Assembly: GCA_900556795.1 (NCBI GenBank)
Contig: USQD01000122.1
Span: 1-6,344 of the forward strand
Source of the DNA: an uncultured Prevotella sp.
GTDB lineage: Bacteria > Bacteroidota > Bacteroidia > Bacteroidales > Bacteroidaceae
Direction of reading: 5' to 3'
Length of the DNA: 6,344 bases
Shown piece after piece: positions 1-6,344 of the stretch. Each line of letters opens with the position of its first letter. Position 1 is the first letter of the stretch. A program made the translations under genes and the position numbers. The notes below the pieces were generated by a model that did no database searches, was not told the origin of the DNA, and worked only from the letters and a program-made list of their open reading frames with translations.

Positions 1-1265
1 CCAAAGCTGTTCACCACCTCGCTCTTAGGATAGTTCTCCTGAGAGAAGATGTCATCGTAGCCATTGGTCTGGAAGAAAGCCTTCATATTGTCATACTGTG
101 CCTCGTGAGTCATGAAAAACATGTTCTCGTAGCCATACTTCTTCAACACCGTGGCAATACCCTTGCGGCGTGGAGTTACCGTTCCCTTCATCAGGTTTCG
201 GAACATGAGAGCAGGGAAGCTGTAGAGCGTAGCCGTCATGCCATGGTTGGTATGGATGCCGGCACTATAAAAGTGGGTGAACGCCAGGGAATGATGATAG
301 AGCGAATCGAGCGTTGGGGTGAGCGGCTGCTGATTGCCGAAAGTACCCAGAAGGTTTGCCGACATAGACTCCATCAATATCACCACCACGTTAGGATGAT
401 TCTTCTTCATCACCAGGGAATCATTCACCACCTCACGTTTCAGAATATTCGTGCTATCCACCTTTCCCGTAATACCGAGCCACTGGCGGGTATTCGTAAT
501 AGCCTCAGCGTATGGCATGAGATGCAGTTCCTTATTCTCCTTGCGCATATCATCGAGCGCAGAAGTAAGGAGATTGAATGCCGGATTGATGCCGAGCTGG
601 TTGAGGAAGGAATCCTCGCAATAATAAGCCTGGCTCACCTTGATAGGGTTATAGCCCATTCTGCCACGGATGCCGAAGAGGCAGGCGCCTATCATCACCG
701 CAGAAATAAGGAAACGACTTGCCACCAGCACCAGGTGCATATTGTCCTTTGGCAACAGGAAAAGCCCCTCGAAGTAGCGGCGCAGACGGACGAGCGCATA
801 GATAAACGCCCCCGTGAACACAAAATAGAGGGCGATATAGAGCCAATAGGAAGATTCCTGCAAGAGCATGCCCGATGTGGTAGCAACATAGCCGAACCAC
901 CCGAAGATGCTGGAATTGATGTTCTTGAAGAAATATTGGAAATAAGGGGTATTGGCTGCCGAAGGCATGAAGGCGATGGCAAACCATACCGCATACCAGA
1001 TGTTGATGCCACGCAGCAAACGGCGATGACACCACCCCAGGCTGGCAGCAACAAGGAGCACAACCACAGGCAATACCGAAATATAACAAGCGATGACATT
1101 GTCAAACCATACACCCTTGACAAACGCCATCACCCTACTCGCCCCTGCATCCACTATCATGCCATGCAGGGCGATGAATTCCACCAATCTGAACAGAGTC
1201 ATCACCAGCAATGCCAATACATGCACCGAAAGGAGATAACCCAAAGCCTTAAAATATCGTTTCAT
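1..1265 (-). CDS. LTA synthase-family membrane sulfatase-fold transferase (3' end outside window)
   Basis: This is probably a phosphoglycerol- or phosphoethanolamine-type transferase of the alkaline phosphatase/sulfatase fold, anchored in the inner membrane with its active site in the periplasm. The reading frame is open for 421 codons from ATG at 1265 to the window edge. Hydrophobic segments lie at about residues 8-33, 54-77, 87-104, 139-159 and 178-199, the usual five-helix anchor. The catalytic domain begins near residue 290 with NVVVILMES; E299 is the expected metal ligand. SAGIHTNHG follows at 335-342, where T339 aligns with the nucleophilic threonine of LtaS by motif. H387 in FFMTHEAQYDN is a plausible substrate-site residue. 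The later Asp/His metal ligands, about 200 residues, lie left of position 1. The start was chosen because it opens directly into the first membrane segment, about 20 bases after a promoter. It is divergent from the ArnT-like gene. Fold assignment is firm; the transferred group and acceptor are unknown. Confidence 0.88.
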   Translation of the reverse strand, partial: MKRYFKALGYLLSVHVLALLVMTLFRLVEFIALHGMIVDAGASRVMAFVKGVWFDNVIACYISVLPVVVLLVAASLGWCHRRLLRGINIWYAVWFAIAFMPSAANTPYFQYFFKNINSSIFGWFGYVATTSGMLLQESSYWLYIALYFVFTGAFIYALVRLRRYFEGLFLLPKDNMHLVLVASRFLISAVMIGACLFGIRGRMGYNPIKVSQAYYCEDSFLNQLGINPAFNLLTSALDDMRKENKELHLMPYAEAITNTRQWLGITGKVDSTNILKREVVNDSLVMKKNHPNVVVILMESMSANLLGTFGNQQPLTPTLDSLYHHSLAFTHFYSAGIHTNHGMTATLYSFPALMFRNLMKGTVTPRRKGIATVLKKYGYENMFFMTHEAQYDNMKAFFQTNGYDDIFSQENYPKSEVVNSF

Positions 1266-1291
1266 CTTTATTCTACTTTAGAAATCGGGTG

Positions 1292-1324
1292 CAAAGTTAA
1301 TAATTATATCCCAATAAAAGCAAA
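1292..1324 (-). promoter_or_regulatory. Bacteroidota-type promoter for the sulfatase-fold gene
   Basis: On the minus strand a TTTG (bases 1324-1321) is followed after 21 bases by TAACTTTG (1299-1292). This matches the Bacteroidota sigma-ABfr consensus of a -33 TTTG-like element and a -7 TAnnTTTG box. The predicted transcription start is near 1285, leaving a leader of about 20 bases before the ATG at 1265. No Shine-Dalgarno sequence precedes the start; the leader is A/T-rich (tagaataaag), as is common in this phylum. Confidence 0.6.
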
Positions 1325-1363
1325 AAATCCCACCTTATTCTATCTATAAACAAATAATTATAT
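1299..1363. repeat. 11-base direct repeat with palindromic core in the divergent promoter region
   Basis: AATAATTATAT occurs at 1299-1309 and again at 1353-1363. Its core ATAATTAT (1300-1307 and 1354-1361) is self-complementary, so each copy presents the same face to the promoter beside it. One copy abuts the leftward -7 box and the other ends 3 bases before the rightward -7 box. It could be a shared regulator site, or simply AT-rich promoter sequence; chance is a serious alternative in DNA this AT-rich. Confidence 0.35.
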
Positions 1364-1364
1364 G

Positions 1365-1372
1365 TAACTTTG
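1365..1372 (+). promoter_or_regulatory. -7 box for the ArnT-like glycosyltransferase gene
   Basis: TAACTTTG matches TAnnTTTG exactly and is the same octamer used by the divergent gene. The predicted transcription start is near 1379, about 28 bases before the ATG at 1407. The -33 region, around 1338-1345, has no good TTTG, so this direction may be weaker or may need an activator. The assignment rests on the box sequence and its distance to the start codon. Confidence 0.5.
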
Positions 1373-1406
1373 CAGCCAAAATCATATAATAAGACTTCGA
1401 TAAGAC

Positions 1407-3113
1407 ATGAACATCAAGTACAACAAAGCCCTGTGGCTTATCACTATTCTAGCCATCGTGATGCTGATTCCATTCCTCGGACTCTCTGATTTCAATACCA
1501 AGGGAGAACCTCGCGAGGCAGTAGTTGCCTACACCATGCTGGAACATGGCAACTGGATATTGCCTATCAACAATGGAGGCGACATCCCTTACAAGCCACC
1601 TTTCTTCCACTGGTGCATCGCTTTCTTCAGCCTTTTCATCGGCCACGTAAACGAGTTCACCTCCCGTCTGCCATCCGCAGTATCGCTGGTATTGATGACC
1701 ATCGGCGGCTTCGTGTTCTATGCCAAGCGCAAGGATACCCAGATCAGCCTCATCGCAGCCATCCTCACACTTACCGCTTTCGAAGTGCACCGTGCGGGAA
1801 TCAACTGTCGTGTGGATATGGTGAACACCGCCTTCATGGTGGGAGCCATGTATCTGCTCTATCGCTGGTGGGAGAAAGGAAAGCACCAGCTGCCTTGGCT
1901 TGCCATCCTCTGCATGAGCGGTGCCACGCTGACCAAGGGTCCTGTGGGCATCATCCTGCCATGCTTCGTGATGGGTATATTCATGCTTACTCAACGGGAG
2001 AACTTCTGGGGCATCGTATGGCGCATGGCGCTAACCGCCCTGCTCTCGCTCATTATCCCATTCTGCTGGTACTATGCAGCCTATCTGCAAGGCGGCGACG
2101 AGTTCCTGCGTCTGGTGAAGGAAGAGAACATCGACCGATTCATGGGCAAGATGGCATACGAATCGCACGAGAACCCGGCGTGGTACAATCTGCTTACACT
2201 CGTGATGGGTTGGGCTCCTTATACCTTATTATTGCTGTTCTCGCTCTTCATCCTGCCATGGAAGAAGTTCTCGAAGACCCGATTCCTGGAGAATGCGAAG
2301 AAGGCTACTCCGCTGCAGGTGTTCACCTGGCTCGCCTTCCTCCTGGTGCTTTTCTTCTACTGCATCCCAAAGAGCAAACGCAGCGTCTATCTGCTGCCAT
2401 GCTATCCGTTCATGGCTTATCTCATCGCCGAATACATCGTTTGGATGATGAAGAAAAAGATGGGAGCCATCAAGGTATATGCCGGCGTGATTGCCTCGCT
2501 GGCAGTTATCCTTGTGATTGCTACGCTTGTTATACGAGCAGGCGGCATACCAGATACCATTTTCCATGGCAAGCATGCAGCCGACAACATCGCCATGCTC
2601 CATGCAATAGGGGAATCTACTCATGGTATCCTATTCTACGTATGCTATATGTTTCTTATAATAGGGGCTTATCATATATTCAAGGCACTCAAGAAAAAAG
2701 AGACAAGCCAAATGATGAAATATACATTGGTGATGATTATCGCAATTTTCATCACACTCGACTCCACCCTGCAGCCTGCCGTGCTCAACACGAAGGCAGA
2801 CAAGCATCTGGCGCCGGTTATCGAAAAGAAGTTTGATACCAGCAAGCTCTACTCTTATATGTCAGTAGATATGCTGCATTTCTTCAGCCTCAACTTCTAT
2901 CTGGACGATAAGATCCAGCAGTTTGACAAGGTGCTGCCACAGGATGGCGTGCTGATGATTCCGGAGGAAGACATGCCAGACTTCAAAGAGAAATTCGGCA
3001 AGGACTATACCTTCCAGAAGGTTTGGGAAGTAAGGAGGCTCGTAGAATGGCACCATCCGGTAGGCTTCTATCAGTTTGTAAAGACAAGTGCCAACATCGC
3101 ACAGAAGAAATAA
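1407..3113 (+). CDS. ArnT-like polyprenyl-phosphate-sugar glycosyltransferase (GT39/GT83 family)
   Basis: This 568-residue multi-spanning inner-membrane enzyme belongs to the ArnT/PMT-like GT-C superfamily. Members move a sugar from a polyprenyl-phosphate carrier to an acceptor on the periplasmic side; in ArnT the acceptor is lipid A. After the first membrane helix (residues 9-25) comes GEPREA (33-38), at the position of the acidic catalytic motif in the first periplasmic loop of ArnT. It is followed by YKPPFFHW (62-69), CRVDMVNTAF (134-143), LTKGPVGIILP (175-185) and PKSKRSVYLLP (321-331), all in the family's order. About a dozen hydrophobic segments run to residue 455. A C-terminal soluble part of about 115 residues is probably periplasmic. 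Length is normal for ArnT-like proteins. The ATG at 1407 sits just before the first helix and 28 bases after the predicted transcription start. The gene ends at a hairpin terminator and faces the family 2 glycosyltransferase that may make its donor. The sugar and acceptor are not determined, so no arnT symbol is given. Confidence 0.88.
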   Translation: MNIKYNKALWLITILAIVMLIPFLGLSDFNTKGEPREAVVAYTMLEHGNWILPINNGGDIPYKPPFFHWCIAFFSLFIGHVNEFTSRLPSAVSLVLMTIGGFVFYAKRKDTQISLIAAILTLTAFEVHRAGINCRVDMVNTAFMVGAMYLLYRWWEKGKHQLPWLAILCMSGATLTKGPVGIILPCFVMGIFMLTQRENFWGIVWRMALTALLSLIIPFCWYYAAYLQGGDEFLRLVKEENIDRFMGKMAYESHENPAWYNLLTLVMGWAPYTLLLLFSLFILPWKKFSKTRFLENAKKATPLQVFTWLAFLLVLFFYCIPKSKRSVYLLPCYPFMAYLIAEYIVWMMKKKMGAIKVYAGVIASLAVILVIATLVIRAGGIPDTIFHGKHAADNIAMLHAIGESTHGILFYVCYMFLIIGAYHIFKALKKKETSQMMKYTLVMIIAIFITLDSTLQPAVLNTKADKHLAPVIEKKFDTSKLYSYMSVDMLHFFSLNFYLDDKIQQFDKVLPQDGVLMIPEEDMPDFKEKFGKDYTFQKVWEVRRLVEWHHPVGFYQFVKTSANIAQKK

Positions 3114-3123
3114 TCAATAATCA

Positions 3124-3173
3124 GATACAAAAAATAGCATCGGGATTCATCAACCCGATGCTATTTTTGTATC
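3124..3173. terminator. Bidirectional hairpin terminator between convergent genes
   Basis: The core stem AATAGCATCGGG (3133-3144) pairs perfectly with CCCGATGCTATT (3154-3165) around a 9-base loop. The complementarity continues outward through the A/T tract to GATAC/GTATC (3124-3128 and 3169-3173), with one extra A in the left arm. Each strand ends in a run of five or six T after the G/C-rich stem. It starts 11 bases after the stop of the ArnT-like gene and lies about 40 bases beyond the stop of the family 2 glycosyltransferase, so it can end transcription from both sides. Confidence 0.85.
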
Positions 3174-3199
3174 TATCAAATTTATAGTCTTCTTATTTT

Positions 3200-3234
3200 C
3201 TTTCTTCGATAAGATTATACTCTTTCTTCGATAA
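3200..3234. repeat. 13-base direct repeat overlapping the 3' end of the GT2 gene
   Basis: CTTTCTTCGATAA occurs at 3200-3212 and 3222-3234, with a period of 22 bases. The right copy encodes the last residues of the family 2 glycosyltransferase (F-I-E-E-R on the minus strand). The left copy lies just past its stop codon at 3215-3217. It looks like a small tandem duplication at the end of the gene. No function is implied. Confidence 0.6.
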
Positions 3235-4144
3235 AGTATCGAGGGCGGCGCTTCACCTCGGTATAAATCTTGCCGATATAGACACCTGTGATGCCCACAC
3301 CCGTGGTGATGATGCCACCGATAAACCACATGGAAACGAGCATGGAAGTCCAGCCCTGGATGGTCTTGCCCTGGAAATGCTCCACCAAGGCAAAGATAAT
3401 CATGATGATTGCCACCAGAGTCATCGCCAGACCCAGGAAAGTGATAAACTTCAATGGTGCCACGGAGAACGAAGTGATGCCATCGATACTGAAACTCAGC
3501 ATCTTGGTAAGCGGATACTTGCTCTCGCCTGCCTCGCGTGCCTTGCGGTCGTAATAGACGAATCCCTCACGGAAACCCAACTGTCGGACAATGGCCCTGA
3601 GGAAGAGGTTGCGCTCAGGATATTGCATCAATGCCTTGAGGGTACGGTTGGTCATCATTCGGAAGTCAGCATGATTCTGCACCGTATCCTTGTCCACACT
3701 CTGCATCAGCTTATAGAAGGCAAGAGCTGTGAATCGCTTAAAGAACGTATCGGTCTTACGTTCCTTTCTTACACCATAGATAATATCCTTGCCTTCCTGC
3801 ACCTGCTGTACCATATCGATGATGACATTCTCATCATCCTGCAGGTCGGCATCGATACTAACCATTGCATCACAATGATCTATCGCAGCCTCCATACCAG
3901 CCCAAAGGGCATTTTGGTGTCCACGATTATGAGATAACTTGATGCCGTGTACATAATGATGTTGCTTGGCAGCATCCGAAATCATCTGCCAGGTACAGTC
4001 ACGGCTACCGTCGTCGACAAGGAGCAACTCCATGTCGGCATCAGTCTTTACTTTTATTGTCTGTATAAGATTGCCGAGCACCTCTAAGGTCTTAGGCAAC
4101 ACGGCTTCCTCGTTATAACAAGGAATAACTATTAATATCTTCAT
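3215..4144 (-). CDS. Family 2 glycosyltransferase, polyprenyl-phosphate sugar synthase type (ArnC/GtrB/DPM1-like)
   Basis: This 309-residue enzyme is expected to transfer a sugar from a nucleotide donor to undecaprenyl phosphate on the cytoplasmic face of the inner membrane. The GT-A domain shows IPCYNEE (7-13), LLVDDGSRDCTW (41-52), HNRGHQNALWAG (72-83), and SIDADLQDD (96-104) with the metal-binding DAD. Further on are FFKRFTALAFYKL (134-146), ADFRMM (159-164) and KAREAGESKYPLTKM (201-215). Two C-terminal helices (about 233-254 and 268-290) and a basic tail ending in RPRYFIEERV follow, as in GtrB and ArnC. An in-frame ATG at 4171 would add nine residues. I prefer 4144 because MKILIVIPCYNEE is the usual family beginning and 4171 would sit only about 14 bases from the predicted transcription start. 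Length is normal. The gene is convergent with the ArnT-like transferase, its likely partner, and downstream of the barrel gene but with its own promoter. Sugar specificity cannot be read. Confidence 0.9.
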   Translation of the reverse strand: MKILIVIPCYNEEAVLPKTLEVLGNLIQTIKVKTDADMELLLVDDGSRDCTWQMISDAAKQHHYVHGIKLSHNRGHQNALWAGMEAAIDHCDAMVSIDADLQDDENVIIDMVQQVQEGKDIIYGVRKERKTDTFFKRFTALAFYKLMQSVDKDTVQNHADFRMMTNRTLKALMQYPERNLFLRAIVRQLGFREGFVYYDRKAREAGESKYPLTKMLSFSIDGITSFSVAPLKFITFLGLAMTLVAIIMIIFALVEHFQGKTIQGWTSMLVSMWFIGGIITTGVGITGVYIGKIYTEVKRRPRYFIEERV

Positions 4145-4191
4145 CACTTCTCTTGTTTTCTTCGTTAGCATAGAGATACTTTACTCTTTTG

Positions 4192-4223
4192 CAAAAATAC
4201 CCCGAAATTCTTATATACACAAA
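4192..4223 (-). promoter_or_regulatory. Bacteroidota-type promoter for the GT2 gene
   Basis: On the minus strand TTTG (4223-4220) is followed after 20 bases by TATTTTTG (4199-4192), matching the -33/-7 TAnnTTTG consensus. The predicted transcription start is near 4185, about 40 bases before the ATG at 4144. This indicates that the glycosyltransferase can be transcribed independently of the upstream barrel gene, although read-through from it is possible because no strong terminator separates them. Confidence 0.6.
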
Positions 4224-4301
4224 TAAAACGCCAGTTTTTTCATTATCTTGCATCATATTACCCAAAAAGAATGAAAAGAAAAGCAGGAATATACAGCATT
4301 C

Positions 4302-6344
4302 TCACCATTTCCACTTCACCTGTATCTCCAGATCCATCTGACGCGAACCCGCTATTTCCTGCTTTCCAGAAGAGATGCGATTGCGATCAAAATAATCGGT
4401 TGTACCCAACTTGGCAATCACCAGCAGATGTTCGTTAATCTCCGAACGAGCTACCAGGGCATAACGGATGCCCTCACCATAAAAGCTTCCGAAACTCATC
4501 TGATAAAGCAATCCCGGCTCATAGACATAGATACGGCTGCTGTAATCCTGCGTATGGAAATAACCGAAACTACCCGATAGTCTCAACCATCGCCAAGTGG
4601 TTCCAAGATTCTCATTCAGCATATAGCCTCTGCTAATGGTACCTTTCTCGTTCTCCATCAGGCTAGCCTCTCTATTCACCGAGAAATCCATACTTGTCTT
4701 GGTAAACCATTTAGCAGTTTTAAGATTGGCATAAAGACGTAAGCGTCCGGTGGTTGTACCCGCCTTATCCTTATAACGGATTCTGCCACCTAACGCCAAA
4801 CATCTGGAAGCCTGAAAGATGACACTTACCAGGTTATCCCAACTTTGCGTACTCTCCCTGGTCTGATACTTAGGCCAGACAAAATAGGCAAAATCACTAT
4901 AGGCGGTGATATTCCAACGACTGGCAGGAGTCCAGGTAAACCCCAGATAGGCTCCGTTTTCATCCTGTACAGCACTCCCCTCGGAAAAACTGTTGCTGAA
5001 GAGCGAATAGTATCGGGCAGAATAGAAGCGCTGCAATGCCATCAACAGAAAATGATCAGTAAATTGATAAGAGATGGTATTCAGTGTAGCAATGGCACCA
5101 CAATCGCCCGTAGCCGTCTCACCGGCAATATTCCAACGATGCGAGATATAGCCATAGTCTATACTGGCATTCCAGAATTGGTCGCCTACCGGCGAAAACC
5201 GCTTATAGAGCTGAGAAGTATTAGGAGTAAGCGGAAGAGAAAAGGAGGTATAGAAAGCCGTGGCTCCTGCATGCCAACCAGCATGATGATAATTGATATT
5301 ACCTCCCACCAAGGTGTTGGAGGCAACATCCTGCTTTGCTATTTCGGAGGAAGTGCGATGCAGACCGGTCTTCAATATCGTCTTGATACCACCATTGGAA
5401 GACAGAGTGGCATCTATCTTGCGATAAGATACAAACCCCGTTATATCAAGTCCTTTCATCAAGGAATAGGTTGCAGCTGCTCCCTGCAGATAATTGGCTG
5501 AAGAACGTGAAGAATGTACACGGATAGTGCTCGGCATGGAACGTCCGAAGGAAGAAAGGATAGAGAGTTTGCCAAAACTGAAGTCGTTATTGAGTATCAG
5601 TCCCAATCCTTCATGCAGACGATATCTGCCAAGAGTGATATTCTTCCATCGCCCCAACTTCTTCAACTGTATATAAAAGGAATAAAAATCATAACCCAGA
5701 CTGTTCTTACCAGATCCAAAAGGCTCACCGGCATCCTGGGCTCCCACGACTCCCATCTTCACATAGTCGCCATACCTGAACTGATAGCGAACGCCATGCT
5801 TGTACTTATAACCCAAGTAACCATCAGCACCCATCACATCGCCCTTACGTTCATAAAACGGCACTTTCAGCATTCCCATCACCTCATGCTTGCCATACTG
5901 GGCTATAGTCTTGATACCAGGATAATTCTGCCGTTTGACATCTGCAACATAAAAGAAATAATCCATCAGCTGCCGCTGATACCAACTGATGCTCGGAATC
6001 AAAGCTAATTCGGCCATACTCTTCATTCCTCCATAGCGATAAACGTATGCCTGAATATCTTCAACCTGTGAAGCCGTGAGAAAAGGCAGCTGTTCTAATT
6101 CTTCACGTGTAGCCACATTCAAGTTCATCGGATGCTGAGCCAATTCCTCCAGGTCTTCCTCATAATCTTCCCATAAAGTACTCTCGAAGTCTTCTGTCGC
6201 AGAGAGTTCCATAAGAAGCTGTTGCCAGGGTTGAGACGAAGGCGAGACAGGACTTATTTCAAGCGGGGCCACGCCGATTCCCGACTCGAAGTGGGTGTCG
6301 TAGGAATATTCCTCCACCATGTTCAGAGGAACGGTGCAGTGGGC
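4302..6344 (-). CDS. Helix-hairpin-helix domain protein with predicted outer-membrane beta-barrel (5' end outside window)
   Basis: I recognise this as the Bacteroidota family of exported proteins with an N-terminal ComEA-like helix-hairpin-helix segment and a long beta-barrel-like C-terminus. Its function is not established. The first ATG in the window is at 6320, but it is not followed by a signal peptide. The frame stays open to 6344 with codons for A-H-C-T-V-P-L-N, so the true start and signal sequence probably lie just outside. Counting from the 6320 methionine, an acidic stretch (43-59) precedes the HHH segment (65-104), which has MNLNVATREELEQLPFLTA and then GGMKSMAEL. From about 140 to 672 the protein is rich in alternating aromatic/polar strands, with GRYRLHEGLGLIL (231-243) and HRTSSEIAKQ (321-330) as landmarks. 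It ends KVKWKW, an aromatic C-terminus typical of outer-membrane barrels. The LPFLT hairpin replaces the LPGIG of DNA-binding HHH motifs. It is the same strand as the family 2 glycosyltransferase, 157 bases upstream of that gene's start. Confidence 0.82.
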   Translation of the reverse strand, partial: AHCTVPLNMVEEYSYDTHFESGIGVAPLEISPVSPSSQPWQQLLMELSATEDFESTLWEDYEEDLEELAQHPMNLNVATREELEQLPFLTASQVEDIQAYVYRYGGMKSMAELALIPSISWYQRQLMDYFFYVADVKRQNYPGIKTIAQYGKHEVMGMLKVPFYERKGDVMGADGYLGYKYKHGVRYQFRYGDYVKMGVVGAQDAGEPFGSGKNSLGYDFYSFYIQLKKLGRWKNITLGRYRLHEGLGLILNNDFSFGKLSILSSFGRSMPSTIRVHSSRSSANYLQGAAATYSLMKGLDITGFVSYRKIDATLSSNGGIKTILKTGLHRTSSEIAKQDVASNTLVGGNINYHHAGWHAGATAFYTSFSLPLTPNTSQLYKRFSPVGDQFWNASIDYGYISHRWNIAGETATGDCGAIATLNTISYQFTDHFLLMALQRFYSARYYSLFSNSFSEGSAVQDENGAYLGFTWTPASRWNITAYSDFAYFVWPKYQTRESTQSWDNLVSVIFQASRCLALGGRIRYKDKAGTTTGRLRLYANLKTAKWFTKTSMDFSVNREASLMENEKGTISRGYMLNENLGTTWRWLRLSGSFGYFHTQDYSSRIYVYEPGLLYQMSFGSFYGEGIRYALVARSEINEHLLVIAKLGTTDYFDRNRISSGKQEIAGSRQMDLEIQVKWKW

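Noticed and set aside
105..1349. Long plus-strand open frame of 414 codons antisense to the sulfatase-fold gene
   Set aside because: The predicted protein is unusually rich in His, Arg, Glu and Gln, with no recognisable motif or membrane segment. The opposite strand over the same region carries a family protein with clear catalytic motifs and a membrane anchor. It also runs through the promoter region of the true gene.
1395..1404. CTTCGATAAG just before the ArnT-like start, also present at 3204-3213 near the GT2 stop
   Set aside because: A single 10-base match at unrelated positions (leader versus gene end) in a window this size is not convincing as a shared element.
1613..2836. Plus-strand open frame of 407 codons in a second frame inside the ArnT-like gene
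   Set aside because: Low-plausibility His/Arg/Pro-rich translation with no motif. It is fully contained in a well-supported membrane enzyme gene and is a by-product of that gene's codon use.
4268..4302. Possible weak terminator after the barrel gene (AGAATG/CATTCT followed by T-run on the minus strand)
   Set aside because: The stem is only 6 A/T-rich pairs with a loop of about 23 bases and overlaps the stop codon. It is unlikely to terminate efficiently.
4271..4438. Small plus-strand frame of 55 codons beginning MKRKAGIYSILTIS, resembling a signal-peptide start
   Set aside because: It overlaps the 3' end of the barrel gene on the opposite strand for most of its length. The part after the first 20 residues reads as random translation, and no promoter box or ribosome site supports it.
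4845..5501. Plus-strand open frame of 218 codons antisense to the barrel gene
   Set aside because: No recognisable domain, and it lies opposite a coherent beta-barrel coding sequence. Similar shorter frames at 5494-5676 and 5514-6008 were rejected for the same reason.

Overview
The window looks like chromosomal DNA of a Bacteroidota bacterium, most likely a Prevotella/Segatella-type member of the Bacteroidales. Three things point there: promoters of the TTTG-N(20-21)-TAnnTTTG type, starts without a clear Shine-Dalgarno sequence, and protein families whose sequence flavour is typical of that group. The placement is inference from recognition, not from a search. I see no mobile element, CRISPR array, tRNA or rRNA, and no gap between genes is longer than about 160 bases.

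Layout from left to right. (1) 1-1265, minus strand: the N-terminal two thirds of a membrane-anchored sulfatase-fold transferase (LTA synthase / phosphoglycerol or phosphoethanolamine transferase superfamily). Its C-terminus lies beyond the left edge. (2) 1266-1406: a divergent promoter region in which both directions carry the same TAACTTTGC -7 box. (3) 1407-3113, plus strand: an ArnT-like family 39/83 glycosyltransferase that should use a polyprenyl-phosphate sugar donor. (4) 3114-3214: a strong hairpin with T-tracts on both sides, read as a bidirectional terminator. (5) 3215-4144, minus strand: a family 2 glycosyltransferase of the ArnC/GtrB/DPM1 type, the kind of enzyme that makes polyprenyl-phosphate sugars, with its own good promoter. 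(6) 4302-6344, minus strand: a large exported protein with an N-terminal helix-hairpin-helix segment followed by a predicted outer-membrane beta-barrel. Its signal peptide is probably just beyond the right edge.

The genes suggest a cell-envelope locus. The family 2 enzyme would charge undecaprenyl phosphate with a sugar on the cytoplasmic face, and the ArnT-like enzyme would move that sugar onto an acceptor on the periplasmic face (lipid A in ArnT and in Francisella FlmK). The divergently transcribed sulfatase-fold enzyme would add a phospho-substituent in the same compartment. Neither the sugar nor the acceptor can be read from this window. No donor-sugar biosynthesis gene (ArnA/B/D type) or flippase is present here.

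I did not find a clearly new biological system. The points most worth checking are the non-canonical HHH hairpin on an outer-membrane barrel, the split convergent arrangement of the donor-making and donor-using glycosyltransferases, and the matched divergent promoters.
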